DNA of 64,000 bases, taken from NCBI RefSeq assembly GCF_020382885.2, contig NC_058513.1, positions 17,571,641-17,635,640 on the forward strand, written 5' to 3'. Positions 1 to 14,913 of the stretch are shown one piece after another (within the stretch, counting starts at the first letter, position 1; the number at the start of each line of letters is the position of its first letter). The position numbers were made by a program, and so were the translations under genes. The notes under the pieces are model-generated. The model was not told the DNA's origin, made no database searches, and worked only from the letters and a program-made list of their open reading frames with translations. This DNA is from Scatophagus argus (lineage: Eukaryota; Chordata; Actinopteri; Scatophagidae).

Positions 1-600
1 GCCTCCATAGGAGAAGTTAGAATTGTTGACAAGCACATTAACCGTTTAACACTCATTTTATCTGCTCACAGCCTCTTTGTAAACCAGCTGACTGCTGCAC
101 ATCAGATCCACACTCACACTCTGACTGCTGCACTTCTGCTGCCAGCACAGTGAAAAAACACGTGTGGTTAACTTACTTTTTGTCTTTGGGCTCGGTCCTC
201 CTCATCGAGACGCTCGCACTCTCGCTGCAGACTTGGAGTTGTTTGTTTGAGGTCCTCCTCACGTTTCCCTGCAAAGCAAAACTCCTCCTCGGCTGCAGGC
301 AGCGCAGTGAATAGAAGATGAACGACGTGCCGAACAAAGGCCCACATTGAAGGCCTGTCCTGCAACTTTCACACATGTCATATTCTCCAACAATGAGCAG
401 CTAGAAGAAGAAGAAGAAGACGAAAGAGAAAAACACTCAAACAGTGCAGCTTATTGACTGTGCTGAGGGCCTGCAGCTCTCCACGCAGACCCTCCTCTCG
501 CCACGACAACAGCCTCAGGAAACTGCAGCAGGGCCCATACTGCTGGACGTACAGGAAGCAGCGTTTTGCTGACCTTTAGGCGAATGTTTTTCTTCCCTCG
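1..600. other. Intergenic, HoxBb cluster, 3' side
   Basis: No gene is recognisable here. Short reading frames on both strands lack splice support and resemble no Hox protein. By Hox order this is where a hoxb4b gene would begin to be expected, but no homeobox or YPWM-type hexapeptide was seen. Confidence 0.5.
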
Positions 601-605
601 AGGTC

Positions 606-701
606 AAGTGTCATCACCTACATACTCCCCAAGACGCGAATTTGTGGCTGCTGCCATATTCACACAAATTCGGATCTACAGGGTGAATATAGATGACAGG
701 T
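606..701 (-). ncRNA. mir10: mir-10 microRNA hairpin (mir-10a type)
   Basis: The minus strand carries a miR-10 precursor. The 5p arm lies at 663-685 and carries the miR-10a-type core CCCTGTAGATCCGAATTTG, ending in TG. The 3p arm at 623-644 contains CAAATTCG...GGGGAGTA. The arms pair through CGAATTTGTG/CACAAATTCG and the stem closes with TGTCATC/GATGACA at 692-698 and 609-615. In vertebrates mir-10 sits between Hox4 and Hox5, and here it lies 3' of hoxb5b, as expected. It represses targets including Hox mRNAs. The seed (nt 2-8, ACCCTGT) is intact, but nt 1 is C where the family normally has U. Confidence 0.9.
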
Positions 702-3700
702 CGCCAGTCTGCACGCGTGCACAGGGACAGAAGCTGCAGCCTGCTTAATTATTAACTAAATTCAAAACAATGCACTCAGATACTTACTTTTAAATGTGAC
801 CTGAAGGGTTTAGAGCCCACTGTTGGCTTTATTAATAGTGAATTAATCATTAAGGTAGGTTCATCAGCACAGATGAGAACAGAAAACAATCCGGTCGGAT
901 GGTGTTTCTCCCCTTCTGTTGGCTAACAACACAGTTTAATAAATTCTCTTATTTTCTGTAAGTCATCAGGTCTGAGTTACAAGAGTCAGTGAGTCTTTGA
1001 TAAGGTTTGAAATGTTAATAAGCCGTTAATGTCAGGTTTGGTCTGAAGTTGTCCGTGTTATTAAGTGATTAATAAATGCAGCTGAGTCAGAGGAAGTTTG
1101 CACGACCTGCGGCTGTTGAAAGGTACCAGAAAAACACTTCAGTCCAGAGTTCAGACATCAGTGTTTCAGCTGTGTGACCTTCATCGCACGGGGATTTTTA
1201 TTCTTGGACTTTGACTGGTTTTTAATATTTGCAGGCCGTGTAACTCAAGCTTTATCTGCCTTCAGGCTCACAGTGATGGAAGAAGAACTCGGATCCTAAA
1301 AGTACCAGTCACACACTGCAAAAATACTCAGTAAGTGGTAAGAATACACAGTGAGAGTGTGCTCACTCTGTAGAAAATGTTCCCATGTGAGAAATTATTA
1401 TTATGTATGAAATAGTTCACACTGATGAATCCTGTAAACAGGATCACATGGTCACATACAGTTTAGGGGTCGAACCCCCAAAGGAGCTGATGAGCTGATT
1501 GGTTTGACAGAAAAGAAGACAACATGCAGGACCTTTTGGCCACACAAGACTCTGTTCGTTTTTCAGCCTTTTCTCTAATCTTTTCATTTATTTAGAGAAA
1601 TGTTGAATAAAATGAATGAAATAAAAAATATGAAATAAAAATTAAATTGCTTACAGCTCACAGACATCTAAGCTTTTTGTAACAGGCCAAAAAGCTTTGG
1701 ACCCACAAACTGAATAACAAAAGCTATAATCCTTTTTTTTTATTATTTTAAATCTTAAAGTTACACGTGCTTATAGCCGCCTGTTAAATGCGGTGGAATA
1801 AAAAGCACTGGCCTCTGAGACGTATGGAGTATGACTTCAACGTGGCATAACATGGACTTACTCAAATACACTCAGCTGCTTTCCAGCCGTGAAGAGGAAG
1901 AGCAGCTCGGTCTGATTTTCAGGCTCAACAGCCTGAGTTCTGATCAGAGTTTCTCTCTCGGCTCAGAGTGTCGGGGATTAAAGGTTTATTCCCTCCACTC
2001 AGACCTAAAGAGATAACTAATAAACACGCTCTCGGTGACTCTGGTTTTCCTGTGTTCTGCTCTGTAACCTACACGCCCCCGATGATAAGAGCCCGAGCAG
2101 GGAACAGAGGAAAACCCATCCATCATCCGCCGGGCCGGTCTGAGGCGCCCTCTGCTGGCGGACCGCCTGCACTACACCGCGTCCAAAAGGCTGCTGGCGA
2201 GCTGGACTCAACACCCCGCCTGCCAGATGTGGGGCATCCGTGACACCAGAAACCCGCCTCCCAAAATATCGTTCAAGGTGACATTTGCTTCATGTATTTC
2301 AACATCATCGTTAAACGAATGAGACTTTATTTAATTCTGTGTGAGAGGTGGATTTCAGACAGTGACCGGCGTGACTCACTTTACTGTAAAATGAATACAC
2401 GTTTCCTATTTACATTTCATTTTAGAGCCGATTTGTCAATTAATTGCTTAATTAGCTGCGTTGAAGAACTGCGTTCAAACAGACTTTATTCTAAATAAAA
2501 CACACTGTGCGGTTATGAATAGTTTTTGTGGGGCTTTATGGCGGCCTTTAAATCTTATTATTTACTCGCAGTGTTGCCTCATTTTTTACCCACATTTTTA
2601 AACTATCAGACGAGTCGCGAGGCAAAGCAGAGCAGACAGAAGAGGAGCCAAATTCTGCCACATTCACGCAGCCTGCTTGTAGTGTCAGAACCGCAGCGCG
2701 CGCACACACACACACACACACGAGGTCTACCGGACTTAAAAACGTTTAATTCTCTCATGTGGACTGACTAAAACCACACGGACTCTGTGGTGTTTCTTTG
2801 GTCAGATGTGACGGTGCAAAGTGCGGCAGCAGCGCGCGCTTCCTCCTGACGCATGTGCGGCTGCAGCGCCTGTCGTCTCCTGACCCAGCGATGATCCCCG
2901 CCGCCATGAATAATGCATGAGATCCGGATACAGATTACCCCTATCAATATGCAATACTCATTACGCTGCTTAAATTGCCACTTAATAGTTATGAATATGT
3001 GGAAAATGTCTGGCACTCATATATAGCCCGGCACTGATTTTAAACTTTTTATTTATTTATTTTACCTGAAATGAGTTTGAGGAGACTTTGGAAAATATTG
3101 CCGAAGTCTCATAAAGCCTTCGGTTTCCTGAACATCATTTCATTATGTTTTATTAGTGGCCGGCAGACAAAAGCACGCAGGGCTGAGGTTTCTTTATGTA
3201 AAAGCAGTGAAGCTTGTGTCCAGCTCAGTGCTGTCCGACGCTTCACCTTTGGCCGCTCGGTGACTCCACACAGCGGAATAAATCACTCCGGGACCGGGAC
3301 TTCGCTCAAGTTCGTTTTCATGTCAGCTCCATAAAGCCACGAATTAGCCTTAAGAGATATTTTTTCCCCTACAAAACATTTTATGCTTGCAAAACAAAGC
3401 ACTTTGAGTGTCTCCTTTTAACCTTCTAAACAGACTTTGTCCCTTTTTTCTAAACAGCAGAAGTTTTAACATTTTCTTCTTCTTCACCAAAAGTGTTTAA
3501 TAATTATGAATTAAAATCTTCAGTAAGTCAAATTGCAGGAGCGTAAATAACATATTTTTGAAGAATGAGAAGTCAGGAGTGCCGGTGAAAAACCTGCATA
3601 TTTATTCCGCCGTTTTAAAGATTATTTAGTTGCCACAATTATTATTTTTTTTATGAAAACATTTTTTCCCCAAGCATCTTTAAACTCCCTAAATATGACT

Positions 3701-4340
3701 GGACATCACTTCCTTTCCTGTCCAGCCTTTCCAGTCCCATCCACGCAGTTAAGCCGTCACTTTCATTCAAGGTTGTGAATTATATAGTACATTGTCTACT
3801 CCCCAAAACCATAAAACCAACTTTATGGACCTCACGTGACTTTTCACAGTCTGTAAGTAATATAGGCCTATACGATCTTTGGCAAGGGGGGATTTTTACC
3901 AACTTCAGCCTTGACTATAACCTGTAAGCCAAAGCCACTCTTGTTTTTTGGGGGGATTTTTTATCAGCAGCTGATTTCCTACATGGCGAACATCCCGCTG
4001 CAGAGGTCAGAGCAGGTAAGTGTGGAAAACAGTTGGATATTTCTGTTTTCTCTCTCTCTCTCTCTCAGCTAAGTGGAGTCAGGAAAGAAAAATTGCAGCC
4101 TAAAAATCTTGTTGTTCCTGTGACACTTTTGTAATTCTTGCAAGTTAATCATTAGCGAGTTTACGCGGAGTGCAAAGCGAGCCAGGAGTTCTTGGTTATG
4201 ACGCAGCTCAGTCTCAGCTTTTTAAAAAGCAAAACAAACAAACAAGAAAAAAAACAAACCAAACAAAACTCCTAAATATGAGCTGAATTTTATTTCTATT
4301 TAATCTAATCGATAATACAGTCGACACACGTTCAAAGCAA
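702..4340. other. Intergenic between mir-10 and hoxb5b
   Basis: No coding gene is visible. The stretch at 2820-3030 moves from a CG-rich block to an AT-rich block with TAAT/ATGAATA cores and a TATATA run, and could be a cis-regulatory element or an alternative Hox promoter; that is inference only. Short CA (2700-2720) and CT (4050-4070) repeats are present. The many ATGs here open only short frames without splice support. Confidence 0.4.
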
Positions 4341-4351
4341 TTGAGAGAAAC

Positions 4352-4357
4352 TTTATT
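4352..4357 (-). terminator. Poly(A) signal, hoxb5b
   Basis: AATAAA on the minus strand, about 770 bases past the hoxb5b stop codon. It would end a 3' UTR that includes CA and TTC/ATT microsatellites. Confidence 0.55.
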
Positions 4358-5128
4358 TCCAAGCGCTATGAGTTCACTTACAAATACAAAAAGCTTATTG
4401 GCGATAAAACAAAACCAAAAAAGCTTACATCACTGCCTATCCACAGAAAAACCCTTTGCACTAAAAATTTATCACATTGACAGGTTGAGTACATTTGCAT
4501 TGCTCATAATTAGTTCTAAACAATAATAATAATAATTATAATAATAATAATAACAACAGATGCACAAAATATCCTAGAGCTACACATTGGCTTGTTTATG
4601 AAAGTTTATGAATCTGGCCACAAGATCAAAAATAGCAGTAAAACTTACACTAAAGCGCTTTGAATGGCCCCGGAGTACATTACATTCAATGAAGAGCAGC
4701 ATATGGTTTGGAAACTTTTCTTCTTCTTCTTCTTCTTCTAACTGTACAGTGAATTTACTCCTGTTAGACCGCCAACAATCACAATAAAGAGCTCAAGTTG
4801 AAACACCTTCAAGAAAGAGCAAAAAGCATGGACGATTAATCCCCACCAGGAATATTTACATCTTGTTTCCCCCCCCAAATAGGACATCTAAGCTATCATA
4901 GCACAACAACAGTCAACTAAAAATGGCGCTTTAACACCACAGAATACTTCTTTTTCTATCACAATAGCATGCTGGAAGGTGCTGCGCTTTCAGGAGCTTT
5001 ACAGTACTCATGGATTTCTTTCTTTTTTCTGTTCCTTTTTTGTCTGACTATTATCATTATTATTATTATTTTTACTCTTCCCTCCCTCCCTCCCTTCCCA
5101 CACACACACACACACACACAAAAGTTAT

Positions 5129-6516
<1,388 letters not shown>

Positions 6517-6529
6517 TTGCTTGGATTTT

Positions 6530-6800
6530 TAAAGCCTCGATTTGTAGATCTTTGTCGCTATAATCCTGTGTGCTTGCACGATTTATGGATGCAATCATGA
6601 ATTATAAGCAATGAAGCCCTACTGTACTTTGCCAGGTATGCGGCCAAATATGGGAGAGCGTTCGGGAATCACGTGCCTTTGTTGACCAGTCGTAAATCCT
6701 CACTGATGACTTCAAGAGGTAATTCATGCTCCATGGTTACAAATGATGACGAAATAATGGTCGTTAGGCTCCAGTCAATGGTGCCTCCCCGCTGCGCCCC
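6530..6800 (-). promoter_or_regulatory. hoxb5b proximal promoter, likely conserved
   Basis: The 5' flank of hoxb5b holds a CACGTG E-box at 6670-6675 and closely packed motifs (GTAAATC, ATGAATTAC, ATTATTTCGTC on the minus strand). The dense non-repetitive composition resembles the conserved block upstream of vertebrate Hox5 genes. Conservation is from memory; no alignment was made. Confidence 0.4.
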
Positions 6801-7084
6801 GAGAGCCGTGCAGGCAGAGAGCGCCATCTTCCGGACGGCCTCGGTAGTGCCCCGCCGAGACGCGCTGTCAGGCCCCGGAGTCATCCATCATTTATGTAAC
6901 ACGTTGATAATGTAGGCCACAAAAGGCTCAGGTAACACATAACAGACTTATCAGGCGCACCGCTGGCAGGTTAACGTGCAGCACGTCAAACTGGAGATTA
7001 TTTTAATCTTTACACTGGTTTTATGTGGATTTATAGGCTTATTGTGTCCCCACGAGCAGGGCAGTACCCTAAAATAATACATGA

Positions 7085-7085
7085 G

Positions 7086-7152
<67 letters not shown>

Positions 7153-7203
7153 AATCATAATAATAATGATGATGGTGGTGGTGGTGATGGTGGTGGTGGT
7201 AGT
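7085..7203. repeat. Compound trinucleotide microsatellite
   Basis: AAT/ATA repeats with CTA and CAT interruptions (7085-7165) run into a GAT/GGT stretch (7166-7203). It lies between hoxb5b and hoxb6b. Reading frames across it on both strands (poly-Asn, poly-Ile) are repeat artefacts. Confidence 0.9.
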
Positions 7204-7297
7204 GATAGCAGTTGTTGTAGGTGTAAGAAGAATAACACGCGTATTTTTCATGAGCACGAATGACGCCACAAGATTTTCCAGTGTACATCAAAAAGCC

Positions 7298-7303
7298 TTT
7301 ATT
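7298..7303 (-). terminator. Poly(A) signal, hoxb6b
   Basis: AATAAA on the minus strand, 585 bases beyond the hoxb6b stop codon. The intervening 3' UTR includes a CA microsatellite at 7811-7862. Confidence 0.55.
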
Positions 7304-7810
7304 TCTATGTACAATTTGCTAAAGAAAATATTGCACACAGTATCCAGATGTGCATTGAACACAGGTGAACAACAATAAATAACAGGTAACATCTCCTCTC
7401 TGTACACATGTTGAGTGTCAGCTGTAAACAACAAGCCTACAGACCATCAGGACAAACACACCACAAGATGTACAGGGAAGCGCGGAGCCTCGTTTAATGT
7501 GATCATATCAAATAATCAGAACATCAGAGGGTAAAACTCAGTAGGCCTACGATAATGAGGTAACGACATTGTCAAAAACTAAACACTAGAAAGTATTTAC
7601 ATTTTGGCGGATTCTTGCATAGTCCCCTAAAATAAACACACGAGCACAAGGACAAACAGAGGAGGACCTGATTTTAACCTAATGCAGACATTATCACCGT
7701 GCAGATACTGAAACCAAGGCTATCACTCTACACGTCTCTAACATGGGATTTGCAGCACTTTATCTACAAGGAAATAATACAACATTTCGTTTTGGGAGTG
7801 TGCACACCAA

Positions 7811-7814
7811 CACG

Positions 7815-7856
<42 letters not shown>

Positions 7857-7862
7857 CACACG
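7811..7862. repeat. CA microsatellite in hoxb6b 3' UTR
   Basis: CA dinucleotide run with a few CG interruptions, immediately 3' of the hoxb6b stop codon, so probably within the mRNA. Confidence 0.85.
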
Positions 7863-7885
7863 CCTTCCTCTCAGAGTCCTTTTTT

Positions 7886-9636
<1,751 letters not shown>

Positions 9637-9685
9637 TGGGTGGACAACGGGGTGTATATACTCCGGAGGAATATGATTTGTTGTC

Positions 9686-9692
9686 TTTTATA
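9686..9692 (-). promoter_or_regulatory. TATA box, hoxb6b
   Basis: TATAAAA on the minus strand, 50 bases upstream of the hoxb6b ATG. The spacing implies a short 5' UTR. Confidence 0.5.
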
Positions 9693-10083
9693 GTCCAAGT
9701 GGTTTTGCCATTACTTTATCCGAGATTTGGTTTTTGCTGAAAGGGGGGGTGGGGGGTTGTGAGGTGCCACTGAATACAGAGGGGAAGTGTACCATCTGAT
9801 CAACCTCTGGCCAATCACCGCCGCCTGCGCTTGCACTATTGCACCCATGGGGGGCTCTTGTTGCGCGCAGGGGTCCCCGGTGAATCGAAATGAAGCGCTC
9901 GAGCCTGTCGGTCTTTACGCACGCTTACGCACACAGATACTGCGACTCCCAGAAACGCAAATACACGCACACACACACAAAACAACATACTGCATACAGG
10001 AAAAAACAGTTTATGTAGTAACTTTTCGTTTTGTGCAAAATACATTGCAGCAGGAATGTAGGAACAGGCGCGCGTGCAGAAAG

Positions 10084-10115
10084 TCTCTCTCTCTCTCTCA
10101 CACACACACACACTA

Positions 10116-10163
<48 letters not shown>

Positions 10164-10165
10164 TA

Positions 10166-10226
<61 letters not shown>
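10084..10226. repeat. Compound CT/CA microsatellite, three composite units
   Basis: Three successive (CT)n(CA)n blocks, the first two separated from the next by the same CTATCC linker. The repeated linker indicates duplication of the composite unit and not simple slippage of one dinucleotide. Confidence 0.9.
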
Positions 10227-10580
10227 GTAAATGAAATGAAAAAACATCGCAGTGAAAACTCTTTGCGCATTGTTTCTATTTACGCACAAATTACTGACGA
10301 GCATCTCCCTCCTCTCCCATCTTGTTAAATAATCAGCTGTAACTAATAAACACGTGGATTACACTGTGTGTATCTCAATGCAGCTGCCAGAGGCCCTAAT
10401 AGCGAGTGTGAATGAATCCAAATCGATGCAGATAAAAACAAAAATGCGTCACTAACGCTGATGCTTCGCTCTTTAAAAGGTGTTCAAAGGCGCGTCCTGA
10501 GTTCTGATTCAGCTGGGACCGAAGTCCATGAGGACGCGCGGGGAGCACGAGGGAGGACAAGCGCTTCCACACCGATCCTT

Positions 10581-10621
10581 CATCATCATCATCATCAACA
10601 TCATCATCATCATCATCATCT
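10581..10621. repeat. ATC trinucleotide repeat
   Basis: CAT/ATC run with one AAC interruption in the hoxb6b-ttll6 gap. Poly-Asp and poly-His frames here are artefacts. Confidence 0.85.
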
Positions 10622-11861
10622 TCACCCACCGCGATCAAGTGGAAACTAATTCAAAAAACTGTGTAAGTATGAAAGTCCGGTAAAAGTCTCACCTGTCAGT
10701 AAGTTTAGCTGCACGGATTAACGTTTGTATCAGCAGCTCTTTTTGATATTACGTTCATTAATATTACTGTTATTAGCTGTTATCGATTTTATTTTCATCA
10801 TGTATCAATTAAGCAGCGTTAGAGTCTGTTTTACAGAAGCCAAATTTGGTGTCTGATTGTGCAGTTAAAGCCCTTCATGTATAATCAATAACACGATCCT
10901 ACAGGACTCACCTGCAAAAAACATCAATGAATTTATTCAATTAGCTCTTTACTCTCTTAGCTCATTTACATTTATTATCTCTTTGATCCTATATGGATCA
11001 TTTCTAGCCTTTTTTTAGTTTTCGCCTTTGGAAAAAAAATCGTGTGTTTAACAAAAAATTAATAAAAATAACGAAAAAAAGCTCTGCATTGTTAAAATAA
11101 CACAGATAATATCAAAATTTCAGTGTCTTGAAATAATTAAGTAGAAAAATAAATAATTGTAGGATATTAGCTCATATAAAAATTAACAATCCTGTTTTTT
11201 TTTTTAATTAATTATTTGTCTTTGTTTTGCGTCAGACTCTGCGCTCCTGATGTCCTCTTTATTATTTGGACAACATCCGCTCGGAAAACATTTTGAATCA
11301 AATCATTTAAATGAAAAATAAAACAAAAAACTACTGTTTGGCTCCGTGAGGAAACGGCGCCGCCTGACAAGCAGGCCGCAGCCCGCGCAGCCTGACAGCT
11401 GCTGCGCATCTGGAAAGTGCAGACTCAGTGAGGATCCAAGAGCCGGACTCGATCCTGCGTCTCCACTGGATCACATGACGGCGTCACAAAGCTGCAGCAG
11501 CACACAAGACTCAGAAAAACGCTGCGGAGGCGCCAGAAACCCAAGCAAAGGTTCAAAGTGGTGATCAGTGACTGCAGTTTCTCACAGAACCAAACACCAG
11601 AGCAAACATTTGTGCAAATTTCCAGAAGATCTGGAAGAAAGAAACGGCAGAACAGCTCGATGAGGAGACTGCGCGGCGCAGCGTCCACGCACGACCACAG
11701 GACCACAGGACCACAGGACGCGTTCACAGAATCAAATGGAAACATGAAATAATATAAAATAACATGAAATAAATTCAATTCTGCCAGCAGAGCGAATGGT
11801 GGAGATTTGTGGCTGATTTTTAAGAAAAACGCGCCTCAGCGCAGCGCAGGGCCTGAATGTC

Positions 11862-11902
11862 CATCATCATCACCATCATCATCATCATCATCATCATCAT
11901 CA
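11862..11902. repeat. ATC trinucleotide repeat
   Basis: Second ATC run in the hoxb6b-ttll6 gap, with a single CAC interruption. It produces spurious poly-Ser and poly-Met frames. Confidence 0.85.
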
Positions 11903-12599
11903 GAGTCAAGCCTGTCCGGCCTGCAGCCGACACACTCCGCCAGTCTCCTGCAGGCCCCAAAGCGGGCACACGTAGGACTGCTGTCCCACGTTTCAGAGCA
12001 CATCTAAGGTCTGCGCTGCAGCACCTCACGGGTTAAACAGATCAGCAGCTGCTGGTGAGGAGCCCAAACTGCGCAGGATGAAAACAATTCGGCTGGCCTG
12101 AATTGGCACCTCTTAGAGGCTGATCTTCCGTCTCCTGCAGTGTAAACAGCAGGCCTACAGTGACAGCTCAGCCTCAGCAGCGCGGCAGCGGCGCGCTTGT
12201 GCCGAGTTAATCGCCGGCATGTTAGAAACATGGTGCCCTTACCTTTGTTGATAATCCATCATTTCCTGTGCGGGTGCCACTCCGCTCGAGCTCCTCTCGC
12301 TTCCTCTCAGTCCTTTCCCCAAATTTTCCACTTTGTTCAAGTGATTTCCTGAAAGTAATTCCACCGTCCAGGAGTGTGATGATCCCTCATTTTCACGAAC
12401 ATAAAGCTACACAAGTAGAGCCACATTAACATGGCGCACGCATCGCGCGGAGGCTCCATCACCCACTTTTAGGTTGCTTTTTTTTAAAATATAAAATTAC
12501 GCGCGTGCAGCTTCTCACAACAACACTGCGTGCGCGTGATGCATATACAAAGAGCCAAGAAAAGGTTGTGTTACCAGTGTTAGGTGAATGAGCGGTGGA

Positions 12600-12770
12600 A
12601 AACAGCAGCTGCAATATAACCTCATGGGAAATAAGTTCCCATTCCTGCTGTCCACATGACCGCCAGCGACCAATCCCGGAGCCTGGCGAGTCGTAAACTT
12701 CCATGGCAAAGTTGTAAATTTTCATAAACAGCAGCCGTTTTTGTGCTTTAGACGTCTTTCTCATCGCCAT
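12600..12770 (-). promoter_or_regulatory. Possible remnant Hox promoter or conserved element
   Basis: On the minus strand this block contains TTTATGAAAATTTACAAC, then GTTTACGACTCG, then GGGATTGG (a CCAAT box in reverse) and a GCGGTCATGTG end. A TATAAAA lies further 5' at about 12950. The composition is complex and unlike its surroundings. I infer it may be a regulatory element left from a lost posterior Hox gene. I cannot confirm conservation without an alignment. Confidence 0.3.
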
Positions 12771-14673
12771 CTTTATTTTGTCCAAGGCCTGAAATGTTTA
12801 AATGCGAAGCAGGGTGAGAAGGCAAAGTGTGAAGATGTGTTGGAGTGAGCTGGGAGGCTGACATTGTGCTGGACGTGGCGCACTTGGTTCTGTTCCAGCT
12901 TCTGCTTTTAAGGTCTGTGCGGCTTCCGATTGTTCTCAAATCACGTCTCTGCTTTTATAGAATAATTCATCATTTTAATCGTGGAGCATCAGATGATTTT
13001 GGCTTCAATCCTCCAAAATCTTGAACCGTGTGAGACCTCTTTGGTCAAAATTCTTTCCACTCTCAGTGAGCAGCAAAATAATCGTGTAATCTTTACTCCT
13101 CAAACGCGGATGGTTGAGCTTATTTTTTCAGGTTTTGGGCTAAAACATTTCTTGCATTAAACACATTTTAATCCCTGAAAAGTGAGGATTTCCGTCACTC
13201 ACTGCAGATCAATTTGGCATCGACTGTACAGGCCAAAGAGGGAAATCATATTAGCTTGATTAGAGTCCTGAGGGGGATTTTAAGGTCACAAAAACTTTAA
13301 ACAGCACATTCTTCTCCAACTTTCCTACGCAGATCATCAGGACAAAATTGAAATCTGAAAGTGGCGCAGAGCCTGCAGTCTTTAGGCTAAAATTCCTTCA
13401 TCCGTCTTATTATTTCGTACGTCTTATTTCCGTTTTGCTTTGTTTAAAATGTTCCTTTTCAGTTGGCACGCTGGTGATTTTCAGCAGAAAGGAGGATTTC
13501 CGACATTTACAGACTCAATAAAACCATAAATTCCTGACATGCAACACATTCGTCCTCCGCTTTGACTTTTTTTAGGGCCTCAAAGGGACACAAACTCAAC
13601 AAAACTCCAGCTGTCCTTTCTGTAAAATGTACATTTGTTTGTATGGGAAAAAAATTAGGTTTCAAAAATTAGGAATCAAAGTTTTAAGTGCATTTTTCAA
13701 AATAAAAGCAATCTGATGCACTGTGGCCGTTAATACTCATCGTGGAGCAGACGAATAACTGGGCCCGTGGCTGAAAGCTGAATTTATTTTGGTTGTTATC
13801 CGTCATGTTTTTATAATTACTTCATTCAAAAATGAAAAAGCCTTAATAAAACATCGATTTAAATCAACAATCAGTTTAGGTTTTCTAAGCTTTAGATGCT
13901 TCATTAAAAGTTGTTTCTGTTGCGCAGTATTTATTTTACAAATAAAACAACAAATGATTTTTATGCCCATTTTTATATTATTGTCCAACTGTCTCCTGAG
14001 TCCTAAAGTCATGAACGTGCAGGCCTCAGCAGCGCGGGCTGCTGTGGAGCTTTTCGGCTCATTGTTTTTGTCTTTTCCTGACGTCAGTCTGCGACCAAAA
14101 CAAAGAAAGCGGATGCAGATGCTGTAAAACTTTATGGCCTGTTAGGTCGCACTGAAAAGCCTCAAGATGAAGCCTCACACAGCAGCGAACTTCATGGCCA
14201 ACAGGAATTAATTACTAAAAATGTGCGATATAAAAACCAAAATAAAAAAATAAAGATGTCACCTGAGGAAAAAGAAAGCTGATTAAAAAAAAAGAAAATA
14301 TTGCACTGGAATCAATTTTCTTGCAGCATCGAGAAACTGAATGAGAAGATTTTAAAGATGAAATTAATCACATTAAAAAAAAGATTTTAAAAAGCATATT
14401 TTATTGACCATCAGTGCAAAAAAAAAATTTTGCAGATTCTTGACAGCAAAAACGAATTTCCTGGAGAAAAGAATCAGTTTATTTTTAAAATCCCCCAGAT
14501 TATCTTCAAAAAGGCTTTTAATCTGAATTATTAATACTTTAATATTCATGAGAATTAAATCTGTTTCACTGAGCCACTTAAAGCTCACATCAGCAGAGTT
14601 CCTCAGATCCTCATGCGTTCTCTCATCAGAGGGAACACAGAAGCTCTGTGCTGTTTGGTCTGCCTCGTATGCT

Positions 14674-14679
14674 TTTATT
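14674..14679 (-). terminator. Candidate poly(A) signal, ttll6
   Basis: AATAAA on the minus strand, about 235 bases past the ttll6 stop codon. Confidence 0.35.
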
Positions 14680-14913
14680 TTGGCACTGTAGGTTTGCGTG
14701 AGACGATTCATCCTCAGAGTAAAATATTACGCATATCTGAGCACACAAAGTAGGTAGAAAAAGCCTGAGAGCCATAATGTTGTTAGTGCAGCTGCAGTGC
14801 AGGCGTCCACATGCAATCACATCACAGCTTAAATCCTGTCTACCTCCAGTTCTCCTCAGGTTCTGTTTGTCTTTCTAATCCAGCAGGGGGTCTGGACTCG
14901 GCGGTCCTGCTCC

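Larger units (their letters stand above)
9700..14670. other. Gene-free gap between hoxb6b and ttll6
   Basis: This interval corresponds to the place of hoxb7, hoxb8, hoxb9 and hoxb13 in other vertebrates. No homeobox, hexapeptide or splice-supported exon was found on either strand. It holds a CT/CA compound repeat, two ATC repeats, a short tandem of GACCACAG (about 11691-11718), a GC-rich stretch at 11340-12240, and a possible conserved element near 12600-12760. Reading frames present are short and lack splice context. Confidence 0.6.

Noticed and set aside
7069-7378. Frames of poly-Asn, poly-Ile and poly-Val on both strands
   Set aside because: They are translations of the AAT/GGT microsatellite.
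9787-10328. Several overlapping frames of 67-147 residues
   Set aside because: They are produced by the CT/CA compound repeat (Ser-Leu and Thr-His runs).
12459-12785. 108-residue minus-strand frame in the Hox gap
   Set aside because: It overlaps the possible regulatory element, shows no known domain, has no splice or codon-use support, and ends in low-complexity sequence.
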